Part shown: piece by piece, positions 41,257 to 51,004 of the stretch | How positions within the stretch are numbered: position 1 is the stretch's first letter | Layout: every line of letters begins with the position of its first letter | From: an uncultured Lachnospiraceae bacterium | Lineage (GTDB): Bacteria > Bacillota > Clostridia > Lachnospirales > Lachnospiraceae | DNA length: 64,000 nt | Assembly: GCA_945919075.1 (NCBI GenBank) | Contig: CAMEIX010000015.1 | Coordinates: 1-64,000, forward strand | Reading direction: 5' to 3' | The notes under the pieces: generated by a model | Told to the model about the DNA's origin: nothing | What the model saw: only the letters and a program-made list of their open reading frames with translations | Databases searched by the model: none | Made by a program: the position numbers and the translations under genes

Positions 41257-41967
41257 ATGGGAAATTTCAGTCAGAAAGTCGATAAGTTCATAGAGATCTT
41301 TATTGCACAGAACGGCTATGTAAAAGTAATAGAAGGCTTAAAGAATACCATGTTGATTGCCGTACTCGGTCTGATCATCGGTATTATAATCGGTACCTTG
41401 ATTGCAACGGTCAGAGTCATTCCGAAATACAAGGTTTTACCGAGAATATTAAATGGTTTCTGCAGCTTTTATGTAGGGCTTTTCCGCGGTACGCCCATGG
41501 TAGTCCAGCTTTTGGTTGTCTACTATGTTTTACTGCCCATTTTTGGAATGAAGATGACCGGTGTTCAGGTTGCGGTAATGGTATTTGGCTTAAACAGTGG
41601 AGCCTATATCTCCGAAATCATGCGAAGCGGTATTCTTTCCGTAGATCACGGGCAGATGGAAGCAGGTCGTGCGGTAGGGCTTAGTTTTGGAACCACGATG
41701 ATGAAAATTGTGATTCCGCAGGCAGTCAAGAATATTTTACCCACATTGGGCAATGAATTTATCGCCCTGATTAAAGAAACCTCTGTTGTAAGCTTTGTAG
41801 GCGCGGCAGACCTTTATGTAGCTTTCAATTATATCGGTAGTAACAGTTATGAATTCATGGTTCCTTATCTCGTAATGGCAATGATTTACATTGTCATTGT
41901 GCTGGTTATCAGTGCCGCAATTAAAATTATGGAAAGGAGCCTGAGAAAAAGTGATAGACGTCATTAA
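41257..41967 (+). CDS. Amino-acid ABC transporter permease
   Basis: This 236-residue membrane protein of the HisM/GlnP family has about five helices. The N-terminal helix is [19 protein letters not shown], and the ATPase-coupling EAA motif reads [25 protein letters not shown]. It forms a homodimeric channel for polar amino acids with the ATPase encoded next. It begins 26 bases after the binding-protein gene and overlaps the ATPase gene by 17 bases. Confidence 0.92.
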   Translation: MGNFSQKVDKFIEIFIAQNGYVKVIEGLKNTMLIAVLGLIIGIIIGTLIATVRVIPKYKVLPRILNGFCSFYVGLFRGTPMVVQLLVVYYVLLPIFGMKMTGVQVAVMVFGLNSGAYISEIMRSGILSVDHGQMEAGRAVGLSFGTTMMKIVIPQAVKNILPTLGNEFIALIKETSVVSFVGAADLYVAFNYIGSNSYEFMVPYLVMAMIYIVIVLVISAAIKIMERSLRKSDRRH

Positions 41968-42718
41968 TCTGAAAAAGAAATTTGGTGACAACGAAATTTT
42001 AAGAGGCATCGATATCACAATTGAAAAAGGAGATATCGTTGTCGTAATCGGTCCTTCCGGCTCAGGCAAGAGTACCTTTCTTCGTTGTCTTAACTGTATG
42101 GAGGATCCCACAAGCGGACAGATTATTTTCAAAGGTACCGACATTGCAGACATGAAGGTCGATATCAATGAACACAGACGCCACATGGGAATGGTTTTCC
42201 AGCATTTTAACCTCTTCAATAACAAGACGGTTATCGAAAATATTATGCTGGCTCCCGTAATTCTTCAGACAAAAGATCTGAAAAAAGGGAGAATAAAAGG
42301 AACCACCAAAAAGCAGATCAAGGAAGAGGCAAGAGAAAATGCTCTTAAACTCTTGAAAAGAATCGGTTTGGAAGATAAGGCGGATGTGTATCCCTCTACT
42401 TTGTCCGGTGGGCAGAAGCAGCGTGTGGCGATTGTCCGCGCACTTGCCATGAATCCGGATGTGATCCTTTTTGATGAGCCTACAAGTGCTCTGGATCCTG
42501 AAATGGTTGGGGAAGTACTGGATCTTATGAAGGAACTCGCCAAGGAAGGTATGACCATGGTCATCGTTACACATGAGATGGGCTTTGCCAAGGAAGTGGC
42601 GAATAAAGTGATATTCATTGATGAAGGTAAAATTCTGGAAAGCGGTACCCCGAAAGAATTTTTCGGGAATCCCCAGAACGAACGCTTGAAAGAGTTCTTA
42701 TCCAAAGTACTGGTATAA
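41951..42718 (+). CDS. Amino-acid ABC transporter ATP-binding protein
   Basis: This 255-residue ATPase of the GlnQ/HisP family has Walker [12 protein letters not shown]-loop FQHFNLF, signature [11 protein letters not shown], Walker [15 protein letters not shown] and the H-loop VTHEMGFA. An insertion around residues 95-120 ([19 protein letters not shown]) is longer than in typical GlnQ. The start is GTG at 41951, with AAAGGAG about 12 bases upstream inside the permease gene. It is the last gene of the transporter operon. Confidence 0.93.
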   Translation: MIDVINLKKKFGDNEILRGIDITIEKGDIVVVIGPSGSGKSTFLRCLNCMEDPTSGQIIFKGTDIADMKVDINEHRRHMGMVFQHFNLFNNKTVIENIMLAPVILQTKDLKKGRIKGTTKKQIKEEARENALKLLKRIGLEDKADVYPSTLSGGQKQRVAIVRALAMNPDVILFDEPTSALDPEMVGEVLDLMKELAKEGMTMVIVTHEMGFAKEVANKVIFIDEGKILESGTPKEFFGNPQNERLKEFLSKVLV

Positions 42719-42734
42719 GAGAATCAGAAAAATA

Positions 42735-42782
42735 AAAATCCTCATTGGGACTGCGAAGGGGCAGCCCGCATGGGGATTTTTT
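42735..42782. terminator. Bidirectional terminator between transporter and alaX-like genes
   Basis: AAAAATCC pairs with GGATTTTT and an inner GGGACTGC pairs with GCAGCCC, giving a long stem between two convergent genes, with A and T runs on both sides. It can stop transcription in both directions. Confidence 0.8.
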
Positions 42783-42784
42783 CT

Positions 42785-43948
42785 TTAAATTTCGAAAATC
42801 TCAAAGAGTCGGTCCTTAGAGGCATTGACGCTGCCCTGAATCATTTTGGCATTGCCACCGCATTTGGCAAAAACAATTTCACGCAGACGAAGGGATAACG
42901 GATTACAGTCCCCTTCACAACCGGCACCTATAATAAAATTGTATCCGCACTCATCAGAGCCGGAAAAAATGGCACAATAGTCCCTATAGGACTCGGTCAG
43001 ATGATTAACTATATTTCGGACCGCTTTCATATCCATGCTGTCCACAAAAAGGATTGCACGGTTACTCTCCGAAGGGGAGGGAAGGGAATCAATACGGCAT
43101 TGCAAAAGCTTTTCCTGCAATTCATTGATGCGGGATTGCTTTAAAAGAGTTTCTTCTTTCAGGCGGCAAAATGCCTCCTCAATTCTCTCAAAAGGAACGG
43201 AGAGTTCCCGGGAGAGATAGGAGAGAGTTCTTTCATTCGCCGTGGAATAGGCAAGGGCACGCATACCGCAAAGAATGGTAAGCCGCATGCCGCCGCGATG
43301 GTTTTTGTAATCAACAATTTTAATCATACCGATCTGCCCCGTGCAATCCACATGGGGTGCGCAGCAGGCACAAAGATCAATGCCCGGAATTTCTACCAGA
43401 CGAACAGGGCCGTCGATTTCCATTTTGCTCCGATAGGAGAGGGTTTCCAGTTCCTCTTTTTTGGGATAGAAAGCTCGGACCTTCAAATTGGAGAAGACCA
43501 CCTTGTTGGCATCCGCCTCCAAAGTACGAATTTCTTCATCTGAGAGTGTACCACTTGTATCAAAAGTGGTATAATCATTGCTTAGATGAAATCCCACATT
43601 GTGAAAGCCAAAGCGATTGTGAATGAGACCCGAAAGAATGTGTTCCCCGGTGTGCTGCTGCATACGGTCAAAGCGAAGGCTGTAATTTACTTTACCGGTT
43701 ACGGTATCCCCTACGGTAAGTGGGGAAGTAAGAAAATGGGTCAGGACATTTTCCTTATCGATGGCAACATGAAGTATTTTTTGATTTGCCAGCATACCTT
43801 CGTCACACCCCTGTCCGCCTTCTTCGGGGAAAAAGGCAGTACGGTCCAAAATAACGGCATAAGTTTCGTCCTCTGTTTTTTCGCAGGAAAGAACGGTTGC
43901 CTCAAATTCCGCGATATGCGGATCCATATCATATAATTTCTCGGTCAT
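42785..43948 (-). CDS. AlaX-like alanyl-tRNA editing protein with DHHA1 domain
   Basis: This 387-residue protein matches the editing part of alanyl-tRNA synthetase as a free-standing protein that deacylates Ser- or Gly-tRNA-Ala. The zinc site is HTGEH (QQHTGEHILSG) with CACCAPHVDCTG further on; the N-terminal barrel has TAFFPEEGGQGCD. A coiled coil (LLKQSRINELQEKLLQ) and a C-terminal DHHA1-type domain with GAGCEGDCNPLSLRL complete the AlaX-L layout. The ATG at 43948 follows GGAGGTTCC on the minus strand. The gene is alone, divergent from carA. Confidence 0.9.
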   Translation of the reverse strand: MTEKLYDMDPHIAEFEATVLSCEKTEDETYAVILDRTAFFPEEGGQGCDEGMLANQKILHVAIDKENVLTHFLTSPLTVGDTVTGKVNYSLRFDRMQQHTGEHILSGLIHNRFGFHNVGFHLSNDYTTFDTSGTLSDEEIRTLEADANKVVFSNLKVRAFYPKKEELETLSYRSKMEIDGPVRLVEIPGIDLCACCAPHVDCTGQIGMIKIVDYKNHRGGMRLTILCGMRALAYSTANERTLSYLSRELSVPFERIEEAFCRLKEETLLKQSRINELQEKLLQCRIDSLPSPSESNRAILFVDSMDMKAVRNIVNHLTESYRDYCAIFSGSDECGYNFIIGAGCEGDCNPLSLRLREIVFAKCGGNAKMIQGSVNASKDRLFEIFEI

Positions 43949-44148
43949 AGGAACCTCCTACTGTCAACTTGTCATGATTCTGAAAGAATCGTTATGTATC
44001 CCATTATATCGGGAATCCTGCAGGTTGTCCACGACATTTCGGCTTAAGAGGGGACCGGAAATAAAATCAAATAAGAAAACAACACATTTATGTGTGGCAA
44101 TAAATCAGTAATAAAGGACATGGATTACCATGTGGAGAGGAGCAGGTA

Positions 44149-45246
44149 ATGAAGGCATTTTTGATTTTGGAAGACGGCACGGTATTCGAAGGAGTTTCCA
44201 TTGGTGCCAGAAAAGAGATCATAAGTGAAATTGTTTTCAATACTTCTATGGCAGGATATCTGGAAGTGCTCACAGATCCCTCATATGCAGGGCAGGCGGT
44301 TTGCATGACCTATCCGTTAATTGGAAATTATGGAATCTGCAGGGAGGATGCGGAGTCGAAAAGGCCCTGGCCGGATGGCTTTATTGTCAGGGAGCTTTCC
44401 AGAATTCCCTCAAACTTCCGTTCCGATTTAAGTATACAGGAATATCTGGAGGAATATGATGTACCCGGTATTGCAGGCATAGATACCAGGGCACTGGTCA
44501 GAATCTTACGTGAAAAAGGAACCATGAATGGTATGATTACCACCAATGAGCACTACAATCTGGAAGAGGTGCTGCCTAAGTTAAAATCCTATACCACGGG
44601 GAATGTGGTAGAGAAGGTTACCTGTAGTGAAAAATCCGTGCTGAATCCGGGAGGCACTTACAAAGTGGCTTTGATGGATTTTGGTGCCAAAAATAATATT
44701 CCCAAATCCCTTGCGAAGAGAGGCTGTGAAGTCACCATATATCCGGCACTTACCACGGCGGAAGAAATTCTGGGCACAAATCCCGACGGGATTATGTTAA
44801 GCAACGGCCCCGGGGACCCCAAGGAATGTAAGAGTATCATTGCGGAGATTAAGAAATTATACGATTCGGATGTGCCCATATTTGCAATCTGTCTGGGGCA
44901 TCAGTTAATGGCGCTTGCCACCGGTGCGGATACCTACAAACTGAAATACGGACACAGGGGCGGCAATCATCCGGTAAAGGATTTAAAAACCGGCAGGGTA
45001 TATATCTCCTCCCAGAATCATGGTTATGTGGTGGATATGGACAGGTTGGACCCGACAATCGCAGTACCTGCCTTTGTCAATGTCAATGATGGCACCAACG
45101 AGGGGCTGGCTTATACCGGGAAGAATATCTTTACGGTGCAGTATCATCCCGAAGCATGTCCCGGTCCGCAGGACTCCGGCTATCTGTTTGACCGCTTTAT
45201 TGATATGATGAAAGAAAACAAAGAAGGAGGAAAGGACAATGCCTAA
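44149..45246 (+). CDS. carA: Carbamoyl-phosphate synthase small subunit
   Basis: This 365-residue protein is the glutaminase subunit that hands ammonia to CarB for arginine and pyrimidine synthesis. The N-terminal domain starts AFLILEDGTVFEG and holds GIAGIDTRALVRILREKG. The C-terminal amidotransferase domain has the catalytic Cys in FAICLGHQLMA and the His/Glu pair in QYHPEACPGP. GTGGAGAGGAGCAG precedes the ATG. It overlaps carB by eight bases. No PyrR or ARG-box sequence was seen in the 200 bases upstream, so its control is not clear. Confidence 0.96.
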   Translation: MKAFLILEDGTVFEGVSIGARKEIISEIVFNTSMAGYLEVLTDPSYAGQAVCMTYPLIGNYGICREDAESKRPWPDGFIVRELSRIPSNFRSDLSIQEYLEEYDVPGIAGIDTRALVRILREKGTMNGMITTNEHYNLEEVLPKLKSYTTGNVVEKVTCSEKSVLNPGGTYKVALMDFGAKNNIPKSLAKRGCEVTIYPALTTAEEILGTNPDGIMLSNGPGDPKECKSIIAEIKKLYDSDVPIFAICLGHQLMALATGADTYKLKYGHRGGNHPVKDLKTGRVYISSQNHGYVVDMDRLDPTIAVPAFVNVNDGTNEGLAYTGKNIFTVQYHPEACPGPQDSGYLFDRFIDMMKENKEGGKDNA

Positions 45247-48200
45247 GAATCCCAATGTAAAACGTGTTATGGTAATCGGTTCCGGTCCCATTGTAATCGG
45301 ACAGGCCGCTGAATTTGACTATGCCGGAACACAGGCGTGTCGTTCCTTAAAAGAAGAGGGTGTAGAAGTAATTCTGGTCAATTCCAACCCTGCAACCATC
45401 ATGACGGACCGTGATATTGCGGATAAGGTTTATATTGAACCCCTCACCATAAAAGTACTGGAACAGATTATTGAAAAGGAAAAGCCCGATTCCATTCTTC
45501 CTACGCTGGGAGGACAGGCCGGGCTGAACTTAGGGATGGAACTGGAGGAATCCGGTTTTCTTGCATCCCACAATGTAACATTACTGGGGACCACGGCTGC
45601 TACCATTCGAAATGCAGAAGGTCGTCAGGAATTTAAGGATTTAATGGAGCGAATCGGGGAACCCTGTGCACCCTCCCAGGTTGTGGAAACCGTCGAAGAC
45701 GGAATTGCATTTACCAACGAGATTGGTTATCCGGTGGTACTTCGTCCTGCCTATACCTTAGGCGGCTCAGGTGGCGGAATTGCCCATAACCAGGCAGAAC
45801 TGTGTGAAATTCTGGAGAACGGTCTTCGACTTTCTCGCGTAGGACAGGTATTGGTAGAACGTTGTATTGCAGGCTGGAAAGAAATTGAATACGAAGTAAT
45901 GCGGGATAGTGCAGGAAACTGTATCACCGTTTGTAACATGGAAAATATTGACCCCGTAGGCGTGCACACCGGCGACAGTATTGTAGTGGCACCCTCCCAG
46001 ACGTTAGGGGACAAGGAATACCAGATGTTACGCAGTTCTGCATTGAATATTATTAATGAACTGGGAATTACCGGCGGATGTAACGTGCAGTTCGCATTGC
46101 ATCCGGAAAGCTTTGAATATTGTGTCATCGAAGTAAATCCCCGTGTAAGCCGTTCCTCCGCACTGGCAAGTAAGGCTACCGGTTATCCGATTGCCAAGGT
46201 TGCGGCTAAGATTGCACTGGGCTATACCTTGGATGAAATTAAAAATGCCATTACCGGCAAAACCTATGCAAGCTTTGAACCGGCACTGGATTACTGCGTA
46301 GTTAAGATGCCCAGACTTCCTTTTGATAAGTTTATTACGGCAAAGAGAACCCTGACTACCCAGATGAAGGCTACCGGTGAAGTTATGAGCATCTGCACCA
46401 ATTTTGAAGGGGCTCTTATGAAGGCAATCCGTTCTCTGGAACAGCATGTGGACTGCCTTAGAAGCTATGATTTCTCTGATCTCTCCCGGGAGGACCTTTT
46501 AGAAAGACTGACCAAGGTGGACGATCAGAGAATCTGGGTGATTGCGGAAGCATTAAGAAAAGGCATTTCTTACGATGAAATTCATGACATTACCAAGATT
46601 GATAAGTGGTTTATCGATAAAATAGCCATCATCGTAGAGATGGAAGATGCCCTTGAAAAGGGCCCTTTCACCTTGGAATTATTAAGAGAAGCCAAGAGAA
46701 TGGAATTTCCGGATAATGTCATTGCACGTCTGGTAAAAGACATGACCGAAGCAGATATTAAGAAGATGCGTTATGAAAACGGAATCACGGCTGTTTTCAA
46801 AATCGTAGATACCTGTGCTGCGGAATTTGAAGCCGCAACTCCCTATTACTATTCCTGTTACGGCGGTGAATGTGAGGCAAAGGGAGAAAAGACAAGAAAG
46901 AAAGTACTGGTATTAGGCTCCGGACCTATCCGTATCGGACAGGGTATCGAATTCGACTATTGCTCCGTGCATGCAACATGGTCCTTCTCCAAGGCAGGTT
47001 ATGAGACGATTATCATAAATAATAACCCCGAAACCGTCAGTACGGACTTTGATATTGCGGATAAGCTTTATTTTGAGCCCCTTACTCCGGAAGATGTGGA
47101 AAACATCGTCAATATTGAAAAACCGGATGGGGCTGTGGTACAGTTCGGCGGTCAGACGGCGATTAAACTGACCGAAAGCCTGATGAAGATGGGAGTACCT
47201 ATTTTAGGCACCAAGGCAGAGGATGTGGATGCGGCAGAAGACCGTGAACTTTTCGATGAGATTTTGCAGAAGACCGAAATACCCAGAGCTGCCGGCGGAA
47301 CTGTTTATACTGCCGAAGAAGCAAAAGCAGTGGCAAACCGCTTAGGCTATCCGGTACTGGTAAGACCCTCTTACGTACTTGGCGGACAGGGTATGCAGAT
47401 TGCAACCAATGATGAAGAAATCGAAGTCTTTATGGAAATCATTAACCGCATTGCACAGGATCACCCGATTCTGGTGGATAAATATTTGCAGGGAAAAGAA
47501 ATCGAGGTGGATGCGGTATGTGACGGGGAAGACATTTTGATTCCCGGTATCATGGAGCATATCGAGAGAACCGGTATCCATTCCGGCGACTCTATTTCCG
47601 TGTACCCGGCACCGACCATCAATCAGACGGTGAAAGAAAAAATTGCGGAATATACGAGACGGCTCGCCATGGCTCTTCATGTAAAGGGGCTGATTAACAT
47701 TCAGTTCATAGCCATTGGGGAAGAGGTTTACGTCATCGAAGTGAACCCACGTTCCAGCCGTACCGTACCCTATATCAGTAAGGTAACCGGTATTCCCATT
47801 GTGGATCTGGCGACGGAGGTGATTCTGGGTCATACCATCAAAGAACTGGGTTATAAGCCGGGACTTCAGCCCGAAGCAGCATATTTTGCCATCAAGATGC
47901 CGGTGTTCTCCTTTGAAAAAATCCGTGGTGCGGAAATCAGTTTAGGACCGGAAATGAAGTCCACCGGTGAATGTCTGGGAATTGCAAAGACCTTCAACGA
48001 AGCACTTTACAAGGCATTCCTCGGGGCAGGTGTGGTACTGCCGAGACATAAACAGATGATTATGACAGTCAAGGATGCGGATAAAACGGAAGCCGTGGAA
48101 ATCGGCCGCAGATTTGCCGATTTAGGCTATACTATTTACGCAACCAGAAGTACTGCAAAGGCGCTTGCCGATGCGGGTGTGAAGGTACGTAAAATCAATA

Positions 48201-48436
48201 AGATTTCCCAGGAATCCCCGAACGTCATGGACCTTCTTTTAGGTCACAAGATTGACCTTGTGATTGATACCCCGACACAGGGGCGGGATAAATCCAGGGA
48301 TGGTTTCCTGATTCGCCGTACCGCAATTGAGACAGGGGTTTATTGCATTACCGCAATGGATACCGCCAATGCCCTGGTTACCAGTTTAGAGAATGCGGCA
48401 GAGGAATTATCTCTTGTGGATGTGGCATCTTTATAA
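45239..48436 (+). CDS. carB: Carbamoyl-phosphate synthase large subunit
   Basis: This 1065-residue, full-length subunit has two homologous halves. Each begins with a VMVIGSGPIVIGQAAEFDYA or VLVLGSGPIRIGQGIEFDYC nucleotide-binding motif and holds an ATP-grasp domain. The first makes carboxyphosphate and the second phosphorylates carbamate. An oligomerisation region (residues about 400-550) and a C-terminal allosteric domain (PRHKQMIMTVKDADK onward) are present. A tunnel connects it to CarA. It is translationally coupled to carA through an eight-base overlap. Confidence 0.97.
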   Translation: MPKNPNVKRVMVIGSGPIVIGQAAEFDYAGTQACRSLKEEGVEVILVNSNPATIMTDRDIADKVYIEPLTIKVLEQIIEKEKPDSILPTLGGQAGLNLGMELEESGFLASHNVTLLGTTAATIRNAEGRQEFKDLMERIGEPCAPSQVVETVEDGIAFTNEIGYPVVLRPAYTLGGSGGGIAHNQAELCEILENGLRLSRVGQVLVERCIAGWKEIEYEVMRDSAGNCITVCNMENIDPVGVHTGDSIVVAPSQTLGDKEYQMLRSSALNIINELGITGGCNVQFALHPESFEYCVIEVNPRVSRSSALASKATGYPIAKVAAKIALGYTLDEIKNAITGKTYASFEPALDYCVVKMPRLPFDKFITAKRTLTTQMKATGEVMSICTNFEGALMKAIRSLEQHVDCLRSYDFSDLSREDLLERLTKVDDQRIWVIAEALRKGISYDEIHDITKIDKWFIDKIAIIVEMEDALEKGPFTLELLREAKRMEFPDNVIARLVKDMTEADIKKMRYENGITAVFKIVDTCAAEFEAATPYYYSCYGGECEAKGEKTRKKVLVLGSGPIRIGQGIEFDYCSVHATWSFSKAGYETIIINNNPETVSTDFDIADKLYFEPLTPEDVENIVNIEKPDGAVVQFGGQTAIKLTESLMKMGVPILGTKAEDVDAAEDRELFDEILQKTEIPRAAGGTVYTAEEAKAVANRLGYPVLVRPSYVLGGQGMQIATNDEEIEVFMEIINRIAQDHPILVDKYLQGKEIEVDAVCDGEDILIPGIMEHIERTGIHSGDSISVYPAPTINQTVKEKIAEYTRRLAMALHVKGLINIQFIAIGEEVYVIEVNPRSSRTVPYISKVTGIPIVDLATEVILGHTIKELGYKPGLQPEAAYFAIKMPVFSFEKIRGAEISLGPEMKSTGECLGIAKTFNEALYKAFLGAGVVLPRHKQMIMTVKDADKTEAVEIGRRFADLGYTIYATRSTAKALADAGVKVRKINKISQESPNVMDLLLGHKIDLVIDTPTQGRDKSRDGFLIRRTAIETGVYCITAMDTANALVTSLENAAEELSLVDVASL

Positions 48437-48522
48437 ACAGAGATTGCAAATAAGAATAACGCCTTGTTTTTTCGAAGAAAAGTCTGTATACTCAAACTAT
48501 GGAAAGAAATCGGAGAAATGGT

Positions 48523-48936
48523 ATGGCAGATCAGAAAAAGAAAAAAGCAAATGGAAAAGCAGGAAAACCGACAGTAGAAAAGCATGAAAGAAGTGTTCTC
48601 TTTCTATTACCGGAGAAAGTAACCGCGGCAGAACTTGCGGGAGAACTTGCCTTTCTTGACAGAAAACAGATAGAAGTATGGACGGATGTTAATATTCTGG
48701 AATTAACCTTTGAAAACGGCACCCTTACTTTTGAGGACATTATGGAAGATTTGGGGGCAGGAGATGAAGCTCTTTTAACCTCAATAGGGAAGAAGCAGGT
48801 TTATGCCTGTGATTATCTGGAAGAAGACAGGGAAATGGTTAAGAAGGTTATGAAAATCCTGATAGAGAAGTGGCTTGGAGTACTTGCAAGCGACACCGAG
48901 GATTTCCGGCCATACCTTTCTTTGGAAGATTTGTAA
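48523..48936 (+). CDS. Conserved hypothetical protein
   Basis: This protein of about 137 residues starts at ATG 48523, which is spaced from GGAG; the frame extends to 48499. A basic N-terminus (DQKKKKANGKAGK) is followed by an alpha/beta part with hydrophobic strands RSVLFLLP, IEVWTDVNILELTF and a helix-rich end (VKKVMKILIEKWLGVL). No family is recognised. It lies between carB and queH on the same strand and is probably co-expressed with queH. Confidence 0.65.
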   Translation: MADQKKKKANGKAGKPTVEKHERSVLFLLPEKVTAAELAGELAFLDRKQIEVWTDVNILELTFENGTLTFEDIMEDLGAGDEALLTSIGKKQVYACDYLEEDREMVKKVMKILIEKWLGVLASDTEDFRPYLSLEDL

Positions 48937-48975
48937 GGATACAGATAAGTCATAAACATTTGCAGAGGTTTATAA

Positions 48976-49761
48976 ATGCAGATAGTAAATTATCAAAAAG
49001 AACTGGATAAATTGATTAAAAAGATAGAGCAGGGTACGGACGAAAAGGCACCGACCCTGTTTCTTCATAGTTGTTGTGCGCCCTGCAGCAGTTATGTTTT
49101 GAAATACCTGCGAAAGTATTTTGCCATTACGGTTTTCTATTACAATCCCAATATCTCGGAAAGGGCCGAGTATGAAAAACGTGTGGAGGAGCAGAAGAGA
49201 CTGATACAGATTTATAATGCACAACTGGCAGATAAGCCTGTAAATCCGAAAGCAGAAGGCTTCCCCGGCTATCCCATTGCCATTGTGGAAGGGGATTATG
49301 ACTGTGAAAATTTCTACAAATTTGCAGCGCCCCTGGCGAATTGTCCCGAAGGCGGCGAACGCTGCTTTTTGTGCTATGAACTGCGTCTTAGAAAGACAGC
49401 GCAGTTAGCAGAGGAAGGCAGCTTTGACTATTTCGGAACCACATTGACCATCAGCCCTCTTAAAAATGCGGCCAAGTTAAATGAAATCGGACTGAAACTG
49501 GAGCAGGAGATGAGTGGGACCAAAGAAAGCAGGCAGGATGGCATGACGCTTGGAACACCTAAGTGGCTTGTCTCCGACTTTAAGAAAAAAGAGGGCTATA
49601 AGCAGTCCATCGAATTATCCCATGAATACAATCTGTATCGCCAGGATTTTTGCGGCTGTGTCTATTCCAAGGCTGAACGAGACAGAATTTCCAAGCGAAG
49701 CATAAGCAGGATTAGGGAAGATAATGGCGAAAATATTATTGTAATTAAGAGAAAACCATGA
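48976..49761 (+). CDS. queH: Epoxyqueuosine reductase QueH
   Basis: This 261-residue enzyme performs the last step of queuosine tRNA modification, reducing epoxyqueuosine to queuosine with an iron-sulfur cluster. The Cys ligands are in HSCCAPCSSYV near the N-terminus, RCFLCYELRL in the middle and DFCGCVYSKAE near the end. FYYNPNISE and the YFGTTLTISPLKN segments are family features. The gene follows the hypothetical protein by 39 bases. GCAGAGG lies about ten bases before the ATG. Confidence 0.93.
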   Translation: MQIVNYQKELDKLIKKIEQGTDEKAPTLFLHSCCAPCSSYVLKYLRKYFAITVFYYNPNISERAEYEKRVEEQKRLIQIYNAQLADKPVNPKAEGFPGYPIAIVEGDYDCENFYKFAAPLANCPEGGERCFLCYELRLRKTAQLAEEGSFDYFGTTLTISPLKNAAKLNEIGLKLEQEMSGTKESRQDGMTLGTPKWLVSDFKKKEGYKQSIELSHEYNLYRQDFCGCVYSKAERDRISKRSISRIREDNGENIIVIKRKP

Positions 49762-49770
49762 TACAATAAA

Positions 49771-49789
49771 GCAACTAAAAAATAGTTGC
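49771..49789. promoter_or_regulatory. Palindrome upstream of the hic operon
   Basis: GCAACTA (49771-49777) and TAGTTGC (49783-49789) form a perfect seven-base inverted repeat 33 bases ahead of hicA. HicB-type antitoxins bind such palindromes to repress their own operon. It could also be a weak terminator of queH. Confidence 0.45.
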
Positions 49790-49821
49790 ATAAAATAGAG
49801 CAATGGTGGTGATAAATATAG

Positions 49822-50082
49822 ATGCCTAAGAAAAAGGATTTACTTGAAAAACTATGCAGAAAGCCAAGTCCTAAAAACTTTACAACAAGAGAATTGGATT
49901 TGCTTATGGGAAAATGTGATTGTGAAAAATTTTCCGGCGGGAGAGGTTCAGGGATAGACTTTGTCCATAACGGAACAAAAAGAGTTTTGCAATTTGATGA
50001 ACCACATCCGGGAAAGGAATTATATAGATACCAGATAAATAAAACCATACAGTTTTTAAAGGATATAGGTGAATTAGATTAA
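49822..50082 (+). CDS. hicA: HicA-family toxin
   Basis: This 86-residue protein has the compact double-stranded-RNA-binding-like fold of HicA mRNA interferases. The family's SGGRGSGIDFVHNG hairpin and HPGKELYRYQINKTIQFLKD end are visible. In the best-studied HicA proteins a catalytic His follows GS in the hairpin; here the residue is Gly, so activity may rely on another His (FVH, or the conserved HPGKEL). GGTGGTGATAAATATAG precedes the ATG. The hicB gene starts about 20 bases later. Confidence 0.8.
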   Translation: MPKKKDLLEKLCRKPSPKNFTTRELDLLMGKCDCEKFSGGRGSGIDFVHNGTKRVLQFDEPHPGKELYRYQINKTIQFLKDIGELD

Positions 50083-50101
50083 GTAGATGAGAGGTGATAT
50101 G

Positions 50102-50584
50102 ATGAATTCAATGTTAGAATATAAAGGATATCATGCTTCTATAGAATATGATGCAGAAGATAATATATTTGTGGGAGAAGTATTTGGGATTACAGATTCT
50201 TTGAACTTTCATGGAACATCAGTTACAGAATTAAGAGAAATGTTCGAACAAAGTGTCGATAATTATTTGGAGTTATGTGAGAAAATAGGTAAAAATCCTG
50301 ATAAAGAATTCAAAGGTACTTTTAATGTCAGGATACCTCCGGAGATGCATAAAAAAGTTGCATTGGAGGCTGCAAAACAGAAAATAACATTAAACCAATA
50401 TGTAGTGAAAGCTATCAATCAATCTCTTGAAAAAAACAATGTCATGAAAGAAACTGTGATATATATACCATATGGAGCCAAACAAATGGATTGGGAAAAC
50501 CAAGGGGATATTGGATTTACAACAATGTATCATGATGCACCAATTTGGTCTAAAAAGGAGAGCTTAGTGTATGCAGGAAATTAA
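50102..50584 (+). CDS. hicB: HicB-family antitoxin
   Basis: This protein of about 160 residues neutralises HicA and represses the operon. The N-terminal half is the degraded RNase H-like HicB fold (ASIEYDAEDNIFVGEVFGIT), and the middle holds a ribbon-helix-helix DNA-binding segment (FNVRIPPEMHKKVALEAAKQ). I chose ATG 50102, six bases from AGAGGTGAT; the frame reaches 50087. A further C-terminal tail (residues about 120-160) is longer than typical and may contact the SecB-like partner, whose gene overlaps its end by 14 bases. Confidence 0.82.
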   Translation: MNSMLEYKGYHASIEYDAEDNIFVGEVFGITDSLNFHGTSVTELREMFEQSVDNYLELCEKIGKNPDKEFKGTFNVRIPPEMHKKVALEAAKQKITLNQYVVKAINQSLEKNNVMKETVIYIPYGAKQMDWENQGDIGFTTMYHDAPIWSKKESLVYAGN

Positions 50585-50936
50585 TGTAAAAATTGTAAAA
50601 CAAAGAATTGTTAGTTCCAATATTTTTATTTCTCAAGATATATCAAAAAAGTTAGAACTTAATATGGAATGTAAGGCTCAAATGAAGACTTCAAGAAATG
50701 AGGAGGATAAAAGTGTTTTATTAAATATTGAACTGAATATCGGTACAAAAGATGATAAATTGAGAATAGAGTTGGTATCCGATACAATTTTTGAATTAGA
50801 TTTATTGCCCGATGATTATAATGAAATTGCAGAACAAAAATTGGTTCCAATGGCAAGAGAAACATTATTAAATTCCTTGGATGAAATGTTACTTGTTATG
50901 GGATATAGTAAAATGGAGTTAGCGAAAAAAATGTGA
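50571..50936 (+). CDS. SecB-like chaperone associated with HicAB
   Basis: This 121-residue protein resembles SecB-fold proteins: beta strands (NVKIVKQRIVSSNIFIS, then CKAQMKTSRNEEDKSVLLNI) are followed by a hydrophobic VPMARETLLNSLDEMLLVMG segment that parallels the LFPYAR helix of SecB. Its gene overlaps hicB by 14 bases. Toxin-antitoxin-chaperone systems use SecB-like proteins to fold or protect an antitoxin, and such a role is likely here. The identification is from pattern and context, and the similarity is weak. Confidence 0.55.
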   Translation: MQEINVKIVKQRIVSSNIFISQDISKKLELNMECKAQMKTSRNEEDKSVLLNIELNIGTKDDKLRIELVSDTIFELDLLPDDYNEIAEQKLVPMARETLLNSLDEMLLVMGYSKMELAKKM

Positions 50937-51004
50937 CGCGGTGGTTTGAACATTAATGATAAGGCAATAGCTTGCCGATAGACAGTATTTTTATGGAGGA
51001 TTCT

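Noticed and set aside
43949..44148. Search for a PyrR leader, ARG box or terminator ahead of carA
   Set aside because: Only a short ACATGG/CCATGT hairpin near 44118 was found; nothing fits a known regulatory class.
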